A stretch of 33,588 bases of DNA from Silicimonas sp. (GTDB lineage: Bacteria > Pseudomonadota > Alphaproteobacteria > Rhodobacterales > Rhodobacteraceae), in assembly GCA_022824315.1 (NCBI GenBank), contig JAJEAC010000017.1, positions 1-33,588 of the forward strand. The letters are read 5' to 3'. The position numbers and the translations under genes were made by a program. Position 1 is the first letter of the stretch. The number at the start of each line of letters is the position of its first letter. Under the pieces are notes generated by a model. It was not told the DNA's origin. It saw only the letters and a program-made list of their open reading frames with translations, and ran no database searches. Positions 8,122-16,228 of the stretch are shown here, piece by piece.

Positions 8122-9450
8122 ATGACTGGTCCTTTCTCGAACCTTGCCTTTGGCACGTCCTTTGTCGCACAGGCCGCGTTCTTGACGGCGGTCGGGCTGC
8201 TGATAGTGCCGTCGACGCTTGTGGCTTACCGGATCGGCGGCGTTTCGTCGTGCAAGGTTCCGGATCCCTTGCCGGTGCTGAAGATGGTGGCCTATGTAGT
8301 CCTTGCCTGGCGCGCCGAAGCGTTGTTGGGCGGCATGCCGCGAAAGCCGGTGATGGTCGGCCTGGATCTGGGGCGCATGTTGCGCCTGGTGCCGATGGCC
8401 TTCGCCGCGACCACGTTGCAGATCGCGATGCTGACATCCGCATTTTTCGTCTTTGCTGCAGCGTTTACGCCGCTCCACCAGTCAGTCATTCCAGACCTGT
8501 TGCCCGAGAAAGAGAGCTTAACCAGTACTCTGGTTTGGCCGCGGATCGCCCATGCGCTGGAAACGGTTCTGAGGGCGGCGATTGCCGCTGCCTTGCCGGG
8601 CGTGATATGGGCTGCGCAATTGTTCCTTGCCGTCGTGCTTGCGGTCGTCGGGTTGATCCTTGCACTCTTGGCCACCCGATTCCCTGCCAGAGCCTTCGGT
8701 GACGGCACGAAACCATTCCTGGAGCGCGCGGTCATCGGTTTGAGGATTTACTGCTACACACCCAGGCTTCGCGGCCTCAATTCTCCTGAACCTCGCGCTG
8801 TCGCTGGCAATGGTCTGGGTGCTGGTGAACTCGATGATTTTCGCCGGACTGTGTCAGGGCGATGCGGAGAAGCACTTTCTGATCCTGATGGCGATTTGCG
8901 GGCTGGGCGCTGCGTCGGGGCGGGCTTGGCGCCAACCATGGTCATACGAATGGGTGAGCGCATGACGATGATGTTGGGTGCATTCCGCTTTGCCGCGCTC
9001 GGACCCGTCATCCTCTTTCCTTTGACTTTCGCCAGCTTGCTGGCGTTCAAGGCAAGCTTCGGGCGGACCTCTTCACTGGTGTCGACCCCGGGCGGTCTTG
9101 CGGTCACGCACTCAGCGCCTCAACAGGATTGCCCGGCGGCATTCGCCGTGCGGTTGTCGCCCAGCCACGCCGGTTGGCTGTGGGCCTATCCGCTGGCGGG
9201 TTGGCTGGGCACCGTCGCCGGACTGGAACCAGCGCTGATTTTCTTCTCCGGGCTGGCAGCTGCGGCGGCCTTCGCGGCACCCAAGGCTTTGCCAGCCGAT
9301 GATCCGATGCAACGCACGCACGGGCACCCGGTTCCGGCGAAGGATCACCTGCATCAGCGCCACATTCCCGCGTGCGGTCCGGGCTACGCACACCGCCACG
9401 ACATCCACATCGGTGACCTGCATCGGAGGTGGGTCGGGTCAACAGCCTGA
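8122..9450 (+). pseudogene. frameshifted MFS transporter
   Basis: From the ATG at 8122 the frame reads as an MFS transporter related to those with the pattern LPRKxxLVGxDLxR: KMVAYVVLA, MPRKPVMVGLDLGRMLRLVP, FTPLHQSVIPDLLPE and GLRIYCYTPRLRGL are easily aligned with it. At about 8770 the homology moves to the +1 frame, which reads LNLALSLAMVWVLVNSMIF and continues to GLGAASG at about 8920. It then returns to the first frame (LAPTMVIRMGERMTMMLG), so two compensating shifts scramble about 50 residues. The first 30 residues are also diverged. The C-terminal half still shows SHAGWLWAYPLAGWLGTVAG and a His-rich tail (HGHPVPAKDHLH, HRHDIHIGDLHRRW) typical of this subgroup, which hints at a metal-linked substrate. 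A functional altered transporter is unlikely. Assembly error is the main alternative. Confidence 0.72.
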
Positions 9451-9484
9451 CGGGGCGGCCAGGATGCAGACGACAGGACAAGAC

Positions 9485-10951
9485 ATGCCAGACACCGAGC
9501 CTTCTCCGATCGACGCCTGCGGACTTCCGGTGCTTGAGGCGCGCCTCAATGAGGACCTTCGCTTTCTTTGCTATCCTGGAAAGGACTGGGTGCCGCGCCG
9601 GGAGGGAGTGACCGACGTGACAATCATCGGTGCGGGCATGTGCGGGATGCTGGCATGGTTTGCGCTCAGTATGGGCGGAGTGCTGAACACCCGTATGCTT
9701 GATCGCAGCCCGAAAGGGCTAGAGGGCCCTTGGTTGACCTATGCGCGGATGGAAACGCTTCGTTCGCCCAAGGAACTGACCGGCCCATGCTATCGGCAGG
9801 GCACATTGACGTTCCAGGCTTGGTTCCGCGCGCAATTCGGGGCGGCGGCCTGGGGCGCGCTGGACAAAATTCCGCGCCCGATGTGGATGGAGTATCTTCG
9901 CTGGTACCGAAGAGCCCTGGAAGTGCCGGTCGAGAACGACGTTTCGGTCGATCTGGTGGAGCCCGAGGGTGATCTGCTGCGACTGCATCTTTCTGGGGCG
10001 GACGGCGACACGATCCTGACCCGGAAACTGGTCTTCGCCACCGGCCGCGACGGCATCGGCGAAAAGAACATCCCCGGCTTCGTCGACGGCCTGCCCCCCA
10101 AGTACTGGGCACACAGCGCCGACGAGATCGACTTCGCGGCTCTCGAAGGCAAGCGGGTCGCGGTAGTCGGTGTTGGCGCTTCGGCCGTCGACAATGCCGC
10201 GGAGGCGCTGGAGCACGGCGCCGCCGAAGTCCGCCACCTGATCCGTCGGCAAGAGATGCCGACGGTCAACAAGATGATGGGGATCGGCAGCTTTGGCTTC
10301 ACGGCCGGCTTCGCGGAATTGTCCAACGAGTGGCGCTGGCGATTCATGCAGTATTCCTTCGCCACGCAGACGCCTGCGCCACATGGCTCGACGCTGCGGG
10401 TCAGCCGACACGACAATGCGTCTTTCCATTTCGGCAAGGCGGTGACATCGACGCAGGACGAGGGGGATGCCGCGCGTGTGAACTTCGCCGATGGCACGTC
10501 TTATCTTGCAGATTTCCTCATCCTCGGCACCGGGTTCACGGTCGATCCGTTGTCGCGAGTCGAGTTTGGCAAAGCGGCGAGCGAAATCCAGCTTTGGGAG
10601 GATGTCTATACCCCGCCCGAGGATGAGCTATCCGCCGATCTCGGGCGGTTCCCCTATCTCAACCCTGATTTCAGCTTTCGGGAAAAAGTACCGGGCAGGG
10701 CACCCTGGCTGGAAAATGTCTATTGCTTCAACTACGGCGCTTCGGCGAGCCTTGGCAAGGTGAGCGGCGACATTCCTGGTGTATCCGAAGGGGCCGAATG
10801 GCTGGCCCGCGCGCTGGCGGCAACGCTTTACACCGAGGACATCGAAACCCATTGGCAGGGCATGCTTGACTACGCCAAGCCTGAATTGGACGGCAGCGAA
10901 TGGACAGCCACCGAGTTGGAACCGACGGAACGGGAAGGGCAAGTGGCATGA
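9485..10951 (+). CDS. FAD-dependent monooxygenase-like oxidoreductase
   Basis: The product is 488 residues from the ATG at 9485; an in-frame ATG at 9464 is an equal alternative because neither has a strong ribosome binding site. Two Rossmann motifs are visible: VTIIGAGMCGM (FAD, about 45-55) and RVAVVGVGASAVD (NAD(P)H, about 224-236). The order and spacing are those of flavin monooxygenases and Baeyer-Villiger-like enzymes. LVFATGRDG (about 182-190) and LILGTGF near residue 345 are the ATG-type motifs that close the dinucleotide domains. A cytosolic enzyme oxidising a nitrogen- or sulfur-containing small molecule is likely, but the substrate cannot be read from sequence. It is the first gene of an eight-gene operon and overlaps the next gene by four bases. 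Confidence 0.82.
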   Translation: MPDTEPSPIDACGLPVLEARLNEDLRFLCYPGKDWVPRREGVTDVTIIGAGMCGMLAWFALSMGGVLNTRMLDRSPKGLEGPWLTYARMETLRSPKELTGPCYRQGTLTFQAWFRAQFGAAAWGALDKIPRPMWMEYLRWYRRALEVPVENDVSVDLVEPEGDLLRLHLSGADGDTILTRKLVFATGRDGIGEKNIPGFVDGLPPKYWAHSADEIDFAALEGKRVAVVGVGASAVDNAAEALEHGAAEVRHLIRRQEMPTVNKMMGIGSFGFTAGFAELSNEWRWRFMQYSFATQTPAPHGSTLRVSRHDNASFHFGKAVTSTQDEGDAARVNFADGTSYLADFLILGTGFTVDPLSRVEFGKAASEIQLWEDVYTPPEDELSADLGRFPYLNPDFSFREKVPGRAPWLENVYCFNYGASASLGKVSGDIPGVSEGAEWLARALAATLYTEDIETHWQGMLDYAKPELDGSEWTATELEPTEREGQVA

Positions 10952-11427
10952 GTGCGAATGAGACCACGCTGGCGACGGCCGGCATCGGCGAAACGGGATC
11001 TGCGGCCGATGCGGTGGCGCTGCGGTCGAACATCTTCGAAATGACCTCGGTGGCAGAACAAGCGGTTCTGCGGCCAAGGGAGACGGGGCGTTGGCCGCAT
11101 TCGCTGCGAGCTGCACTAGCCGCGCGGATCGCGACGCTGAATGGGGCCGGGGACCTTGCAGTCCGCTACGCGGCGGAGGCAGGCGATTTTGCCGGACTGG
11201 CCAACCCGGCCCATGATGGCGCGGCGGAGGGGTTTGGCCCGGTGCTTGCCTTCATGGACAAGGTCGCAGTCGAAACGCGTAACGTGGTGGCACCCGACAT
11301 TTCCGCACTTCAGGACGTCGGCGTCGCCGACGCCGACATCGTGCGGCTGTCCGAGTTGAACGCATTCCTCGCCTATCAGATCAGGGTTGTCGCCGGGCTG
11401 CGGCTGATGATGGATGGCAAGCCATGA
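10948..11427 (+). CDS. CMD-domain protein, Avi_7170-like, without catalytic cysteines
   Basis: This 159-residue protein belongs by sequence and context to the carboxymuconolactone decarboxylase/AhpD-like group named after Agrobacterium Avi_7170. The family pattern is visible in LRAALAARIATLNGAGDLAV (about 51-70) and in the C-terminal ELNAFLAYQIRVVAGLRLM. It has no cysteine at all, so it cannot do the CxxC peroxidase chemistry of AhpD and is probably a partner or scaffold for the next protein. Start and stop overlap both neighbours by four bases (ATGA), which implies translational coupling. The exact role of these paired proteins is not known to me. Confidence 0.75.
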   Translation: MSANETTLATAGIGETGSAADAVALRSNIFEMTSVAEQAVLRPRETGRWPHSLRAALAARIATLNGAGDLAVRYAAEAGDFAGLANPAHDGAAEGFGPVLAFMDKVAVETRNVVAPDISALQDVGVADADIVRLSELNAFLAYQIRVVAGLRLMMDGKP

Positions 11428-12014
11428 GTCGGGTGGTCAGGAAATTCACCCGCAGCGTGCCGGAATGGCGTCCGCGCGTGGACCCGGTGAAGCTTGAGGA
11501 GGCGAGCGAGGCGCAGCTTGATGCGCTGAGCGTGACGCCGTCCAACACCAAGGTTTCGGATTATGTCCTGACGTTGGCGCACGATGTGGAATCGCTCAAG
11601 GTCCGTTCGCCCCTGTTCAACGCGATCATGTACGACAAGGGGGGCATGGGCCGGGCCGAGCGCGAGATCGGCGCGATTGGTGCCTCGATGGTCAATCGCT
11701 GCATCTATTGCGCCGCCGTTCACGCCGCGCGCCATGCGCAACTTGAGGACAGCACCGAGATCACCGACCGGTTGTTCCTTGATGGTCGCGCGGCGACGCT
11801 GCCAGATCGCGACCAGGCGATCTTTGATTTCTCCGTAGCGCTCTCCGAGGCCCCGCCCGAGGCCGGACCGGAGCAGATGCAGGCTCTGCGCGAAGCGGGC
11901 CTCGATGAAGCCGAGATCCTCGACCTGATCCTGTCCACGGCCCTGTTCGGTTGGGCCAACCGGCTGATGCATGTGCTCGGCGACCCGGTGCGGTCTGAGG
12001 GTGGGGAGGCATGA
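11424..12014 (+). CDS. AhpD-like peroxidase-related protein, Avi_7169-like
   Basis: The 196-residue product carries the AhpD/CMD active-site motif CIYCAAVH (Cys93, Cys96, His100) inside the usual helical core, and a C-terminal FGWANRLMHVLGDP typical of peroxidase-related alkylhydroperoxidase proteins. The redox-active Cys pair suggests thiol-dependent peroxide reduction. It follows the Cys-free CMD protein with a four-base overlap; the two types also occur side by side in the Agrobacterium Avi_7169/7170 locus. In this operon it may remove peroxide formed by an uncoupled flavin monooxygenase, or act on an oxidised intermediate. The family is clear, the substrate is not. Confidence 0.8.
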   Translation: MSRVVRKFTRSVPEWRPRVDPVKLEEASEAQLDALSVTPSNTKVSDYVLTLAHDVESLKVRSPLFNAIMYDKGGMGRAEREIGAIGASMVNRCIYCAAVHAARHAQLEDSTEITDRLFLDGRAATLPDRDQAIFDFSVALSEAPPEAGPEQMQALREAGLDEAEILDLILSTALFGWANRLMHVLGDPVRSEGGEA

Positions 12015-12070
12015 CTTGACGACACCAACGATGTGGCGCTTTATGGATTGCGGGGGGGGCACGGCGTCTG

Positions 12071-13192
12071 ATGGGAGACGAGATCCGGATCGGCATTGCG
12101 GGTGCAGGCTCGATCGCCTTCGGAACAGCGGCGCTGGTTGCCGGGAACGGGCATGACCCGATGCTCTGGTCACCTTCTGGCACTGGAACAACGGCGCTGG
12201 CGGACGGAATTCCGTTGACCGCAGAGGGAGCGCTCAACACTGTTCTGACGCCGCGCATCGCCGCGACAGCCGGGCAACTGGCCGCGGAGAACGATTGCCT
12301 CATGATCGCTCTTCCCGCCTATGGCCATAAACCAGTGATGGACGCGCTTGCGCCAAAGGTCCGGGACGGTCAGCACGTGATCGTCTCGTCTCACGCCTCG
12401 CTTGGCGCGATCTTTCTGAGTCAGCAACTGACGGCGCGAGGCATTCGAGCCCCTGTGACCGCCTGGGGCACGACCGCGGCAACCGGGCGACGGCAGTCGC
12501 CGTCGCGGGTGCGGATCAACACGATTCGCGAACTGATCGACTTCTGCACCTTGCCAGAAGATCTTTCGGGTGAGGCTCTGACGCTTTGCCAGCAACTGTT
12601 CGGGGATCGATTCCAGTCGCGAGACGGGTTGCTGGCGATATCGCTCTCGAACCTGAACCCGCAGAATCACATGGGTATCGCACTGGGCAACATGACCCGG
12701 ATGGAACGCGGCGAGGACTGGAGCCAGGGCCAGAACGTCACCCCCAACATCGGTCGCCTGCTTGAAGCGCTGGATGCCGAGCGGTTGGCAATCGCGGAGG
12801 CACTGGGGGTGAAAGTGCGCACGATATTTGAGCATTTCCACTTGTCCTTCCATGTGCCTGTGGCCTCGATCTCGGAGATGAACCAAGAGATGCACGCCGT
12901 GGGAAACGGAGGTACCGGACCCGCGACGGCAGACAGCCGTTACGTCACCGAAGATGTGCCTTACGGGCTGGTGCTGACCGCCGCGCTTGGCCGAATGGCG
13001 GGTCGACCGGCGCTGCTGCACGAAGCAGGCATTCGCATATTCTCGGCCATGTATGGCCGGGACTTCATCGCCGAGAACGCGCTTCTCGATGCTATCGACT
13101 TGTCGAGCCATACGCTCGACGACCTGAAGGAGGCTGCGAAGACCGGCCTTCTGAACCACCCGGATGCCGCCATGGCGTCCGCTGTTCAATAG
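12071..13192 (+). CDS. opine (octopine/nopaline) dehydrogenase family protein
   Basis: The 373-residue product starts at the ATG at 12071, 56 bases after the previous gene. It begins with a Rossmann dinucleotide motif, IRIGIAGAGSIAFGTA (about 5-20), and contains LSNLNPQNHMGIALGN (about 193-208). The NPxxH histidine there is the catalytic residue of the octopine/nopaline dehydrogenase family (PF02317). Length and layout are normal for that family. These enzymes reversibly condense an amino acid with a 2-oxo acid using NAD(P)H. In an operon with an importer and oxidising enzymes, oxidative cleavage of an imported opine-like secondary amine is more plausible than synthesis. Direction and substrate are inference. 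Confidence 0.83.
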   Translation: MGDEIRIGIAGAGSIAFGTAALVAGNGHDPMLWSPSGTGTTALADGIPLTAEGALNTVLTPRIAATAGQLAAENDCLMIALPAYGHKPVMDALAPKVRDGQHVIVSSHASLGAIFLSQQLTARGIRAPVTAWGTTAATGRRQSPSRVRINTIRELIDFCTLPEDLSGEALTLCQQLFGDRFQSRDGLLAISLSNLNPQNHMGIALGNMTRMERGEDWSQGQNVTPNIGRLLEALDAERLAIAEALGVKVRTIFEHFHLSFHVPVASISEMNQEMHAVGNGGTGPATADSRYVTEDVPYGLVLTAALGRMAGRPALLHEAGIRIFSAMYGRDFIAENALLDAIDLSSHTLDDLKEAAKTGLLNHPDAAMASAVQ

Positions 13193-13219
13193 CCAACCAA
13201 ACAGAAAATGGAGAAAGAA

Positions 13220-14329
13220 ATGACCAATCCGGCTATCGACCGTCGCCGTTTCCTCGGCACCACTATCGTTGGGGCGGCCATGCTGGCAAGCCCGGCCTAT
13301 CTGCGCCGCTCCTATGCCCAGGGCAGCGGCGAGGTGAACGTCTGGACTTACAACCAGTTCGTTCCCGACGCCTTCAAGGAGCAGTTCGAGGCCGATACCG
13401 GCATCAAGGTGAACGTCCGTCTAGTCGACGATCAAGGCAAGCAATTCAACCTCCTGGCCGCCGAAGCACCGAATCCGACTGTAGATGTCGTTACCGTCGC
13501 CGGTCATCGGTTCCTTCAGTTCATCGACAGCGAGTTGTTGGCACCGATGGACACCAGCCGACTGTCGAACTGGGGAAATATCAATCCGACCTTCTCCGAA
13601 AGCGACTGGGCCACGATCAACGGCAACAAATGGGGGGCACCGATCCTCTCAGGCATGGAGGTGTTGTCCTACAATACCGAATTCGTTTCCGAAGACGAGG
13701 CCCAGACCTGGGACACGCTGTTCAGCGAGAAATACAAGGGCCAGACCGCCTACATCATCCAGGACATGATGTCGATCGTAATGCTGATGATGGGTTATGA
13801 CGGCAATATGGTCGCCTACTTGGACGATCCGGACGAGGCCGCGCGAATCGTCGAGGAAGCGAAGAACTTCCTGATCGAGAAAAAGCCGCTTGTTCGCAAG
13901 TACTATGACGGCGGTGCGGAGGTGCAGCAGATGTTCATCAATCAGGACATCGTTCTGGGGCATTCGTGGAACGGTCCGGCTGCCGCATTGATCAATGATG
14001 GCTTCCCGTTGGGCATGTCTATCCCGAAGGAAGGTTCGTATGGCTTCGTGTACACGCTGAACATTGCCAATAACGGTCCGAATCCGGACAACGCCTATAC
14101 GCTTCTGAACGCGCTCTTGGCGTCCCCCGAAATCGGTGCCTCCATGACCAAGGCGTCGGGCTTCATCTCGACATACAAGGATGCCTCGCAATACCTGACC
14201 GAGGCCGAGAGGCGGTCCACCTCGTTCCCGGAAGAGCAACTGGCCAACCTGCAGTTTTTCCGCGCCGAGGCGAATGAGATGAAATACGGCCTCGTCGACC
14301 CTGCTGTGGAGGCCGTCAAGGCGGCCTGA
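13220..14329 (+). CDS. periplasmic polyamine-type substrate-binding protein, Tat-exported
   Basis: The product is 369 residues. The ATG at 13220 is chosen because GGAG at 13210-13213 lies six bases before it; an in-frame ATG at 13208 would contain that site. The N-terminus has a twin-arginine signal (RRRFLG, then a hydrophobic stretch ending near SYAQG), so the protein is exported folded. The rest matches the PotD/spermidine-putrescine binding class: VNVWTYNQFVPDAFKEQFEA followed by a long two-lobed domain. It is the specificity component of the ABC importer encoded by the next three genes. Substrate is unknown; the neighbouring opine dehydrogenase points to an opine, a polyamine or a related amine. 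Confidence 0.87.
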   Translation: MTNPAIDRRRFLGTTIVGAAMLASPAYLRRSYAQGSGEVNVWTYNQFVPDAFKEQFEADTGIKVNVRLVDDQGKQFNLLAAEAPNPTVDVVTVAGHRFLQFIDSELLAPMDTSRLSNWGNINPTFSESDWATINGNKWGAPILSGMEVLSYNTEFVSEDEAQTWDTLFSEKYKGQTAYIIQDMMSIVMLMMGYDGNMVAYLDDPDEAARIVEEAKNFLIEKKPLVRKYYDGGAEVQQMFINQDIVLGHSWNGPAAALINDGFPLGMSIPKEGSYGFVYTLNIANNGPNPDNAYTLLNALLASPEIGASMTKASGFISTYKDASQYLTEAERRSTSFPEEQLANLQFFRAEANEMKYGLVDPAVEAVKAA

Positions 14330-14341
14330 GGTCCTGACACG

Positions 14342-14368
14342 CCGCACGCCCCTCACCGGGGCGTGCGG
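14342..14368 (+). other. strong intercistronic hairpin after the binding-protein gene
   Basis: An uninterrupted 11-bp stem (CCGCACGCCCC paired with GGGGCGTGCGG) closes a five-base loop (TCACC). No T-run follows, so it is not a classical terminator. Its place between binding-protein and permease genes suggests mRNA stabilisation or partial attenuation, which would raise binding-protein output over the membrane parts. Confidence 0.75.
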
Positions 14369-14456
14369 GCCGAAACTGATACCTCCGTTTCCACCCATTG
14401 GAACCCACCCTTTCACCGAGGGCGCGCGGGCCGACCCGACCTGCTAGGGGAGCGTC

Positions 14457-15440
14457 ATGAATTCAGAAGTCGCATCTGCGTCTGAACCACGGGGCGCACC
14501 GGGGGAGGGCCCTGCGGCGTTTTGGGGCCGAGCGACCCGTTGGGGCCCCTACAAGGCCTTGTTGACGTTCGTTTACGCGTCTCCGCGGCGTCAGTTCTTC
14601 ATTCTCGCCGCGCTGCCGGTCCTCTGGGTCCTGACGCAGCATCTCGGACCAATGCTTCAGATGCTCCGTGTCAGCCTGACCGATGCCTATCCGGTTGCCC
14701 AGGATGTCCAGACCCAATTCACGCTGGAACATTACGGGCGGTTCTTCGGGGACAGGCTGTTCTGGATGCCGTTCTTCCGGACGCTCGTCTTCGCGAGCAC
14801 CTTCACCCTGGCGACGCTCATCATCACATACCCCGTCGCGTATTTCCTTGCCCGGCATGTCAGCCGAAAGAACCAGCTCCTGTTCCTTCTATTGCTTCTC
14901 GTTCCCTTCTGGGTCGGCGAGATCGTGCGGACCTACGCCATCATGATCCTGTTGGGCAATACCGGAGCGGTTAACCTCGCACTGAAATGGATTGGGCTGG
15001 TCGATCGGCCGATCCCGTTCATGTATACGAGTTTCTCGATGGGAGTGGGCATCGTCTATCTGACGGCGCTTTACATGCTGCTTCCGCTCTATTCGGCACT
15101 GGAAAAGCTTCCGCAAAGCTACTGGGAAGCGGCGGCCGATCTCGGCGCAGGCGCCTGGACCAGGTTCCGGCGCGTGACGTTGCCCTTGACGATCGAGGGT
15201 ATTTCTTCGGGGTGTACGCTGGTCTTCCTTATCTCGACGGGATTCTACGCGACGCCGGTGCTTCTTGGCGGCCCCTCGACCACGGTCTTTGCCGAGACCA
15301 TCGCGGGTTTTTTCCACGTCGCAGGAGACGAATGGCCCACTGGCGCGGCCTTTGCGACGATCATGTTCCTTGCGGCACTGGCGATTTCAGCCGTCTTTCA
15401 GCGGTTGATGTACATGCTCAGAAAAGGCGACACCAAGTGA
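14457..15440 (+). CDS. ABC transporter permease, PotB-like
   Basis: This 327-residue membrane protein has about six hydrophobic segments and the EAA-type coupling loop, SYWEAAADLGAGAWTRFRRV at about 221-240, which docks on the ATPase. That loop places it in the polyamine/2-aminoethylphosphonate class of permeases. The N-terminal 40 residues are an extra cytoplasmic segment rich in Gly and Pro. GGGGAG shortly before the ATG at 14457 is a good ribosome binding site. It overlaps the second permease gene by four bases (GTGA) and forms the transmembrane channel with it. Confidence 0.9.
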   Translation: MNSEVASASEPRGAPGEGPAAFWGRATRWGPYKALLTFVYASPRRQFFILAALPVLWVLTQHLGPMLQMLRVSLTDAYPVAQDVQTQFTLEHYGRFFGDRLFWMPFFRTLVFASTFTLATLIITYPVAYFLARHVSRKNQLLFLLLLLVPFWVGEIVRTYAIMILLGNTGAVNLALKWIGLVDRPIPFMYTSFSMGVGIVYLTALYMLLPLYSALEKLPQSYWEAAADLGAGAWTRFRRVTLPLTIEGISSGCTLVFLISTGFYATPVLLGGPSTTVFAETIAGFFHVAGDEWPTGAAFATIMFLAALAISAVFQRLMYMLRKGDTK

Positions 15441-16228
15441 CCCGCAATTCGCGAATCTTCCTCTCCTGCGTCTACTGGGCCTTCGTCCTCTATGTGTTTG
15501 TACCACTGATCCTGATGATTCTCATGGGATTCAAGGATTCGAAGTTCATTGGGTTTCCGATCAAGTCCTGGACGCTCGACTGGTACCTTGGTGTGTTCGA
15601 GGATTCCGAGGTGATCTCGGTCTTTGGCTATTCGATCGCGATCGCAGTGTTCGCATCCGTCATTTCAATCGCAATTGGGCTTTGGATCGCGGTGTTGCTG
15701 GAGGGCCGGAAGTTCTGGGGCCGTGCGACGGTGTTCGGTCTAGCCATCCTGCCAGCACTTGTGCCCGGCATCATCTCGGCAATCGCGTTCCGAATCTATG
15801 CCCGACTTCTTGGCATCGAACCGGGGATGTTCGCGATAATCTGGGCCCACGCGGTCCACAATGTACCCTTTGTGGTGCTGGTTGTCATGGCGCGTCTTTC
15901 CACCCTGCCGAAGAGCCAGATCGAGGCGGCGCGCGACCTGGGCGCCGACCCGCTGGTCGCCTTTCTCAGGATCACTTTGCCCTATCTTACCCCCGCCATC
16001 ATGGGCGCCAGCATCTTCTGCCTGCTGCTCAGCTTCGACGACTTTGTCCGCTCGTTCTTCCTAGGCAGTTACGAGCCGACCCTGCCGGTTCTGATCTTCG
16101 CCAAGCTGCGCTCGGGCATGTCGCCGGAAATCAACGCAATCGCCACTGTCGCGTTGGTCCTGACTGCCGTCCTCGGCATCTGGGCCGAGCGCTATGTGCG
16201 CCGTACGAACAAGGATTCCGGAAGATGA
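15437..16228 (+). CDS. ABC transporter permease, PotC-like
   Basis: The 263-residue product starts at a GTG overlapping the stop of the first permease gene. It has about six membrane segments and the coupling loop QIEAARDLGADPLVAFLRIT (about residues 158-177). Second permeases of spermidine/putrescine-type importers have this length and pattern. A much longer upstream extension in the same frame runs inside the previous gene and is rejected. It overlaps the ATPase gene by four bases (ATGA). Confidence 0.9.
   Translation: MTRNSRIFLSCVYWAFVLYVFVPLILMILMGFKDSKFIGFPIKSWTLDWYLGVFEDSEVISVFGYSIAIAVFASVISIAIGLWIAVLLEGRKFWGRATVFGLAILPALVPGIISAIAFRIYARLLGIEPGMFAIIWAHAVHNVPFVVLVVMARLSTLPKSQIEAARDLGADPLVAFLRITLPYLTPAIMGASIFCLLLSFDDFVRSFFLGSYEPTLPVLIFAKLRSGMSPEINAIATVALVLTAVLGIWAERYVRRTNKDSGR

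Noticed and set aside
12170..13189. Open frame of 339 codons opposite the opine-dehydrogenase-like gene
   Set aside because: Fully antisense to a gene with Rossmann and NPxxH motifs; rich in Arg and His with no motif of its own.
14987..15436. Long N-terminal extension of the second permease in the same frame
   Set aside because: It lies inside the first permease gene. The GTG at 15437, which overlaps that gene's stop, gives the normal length for the family.
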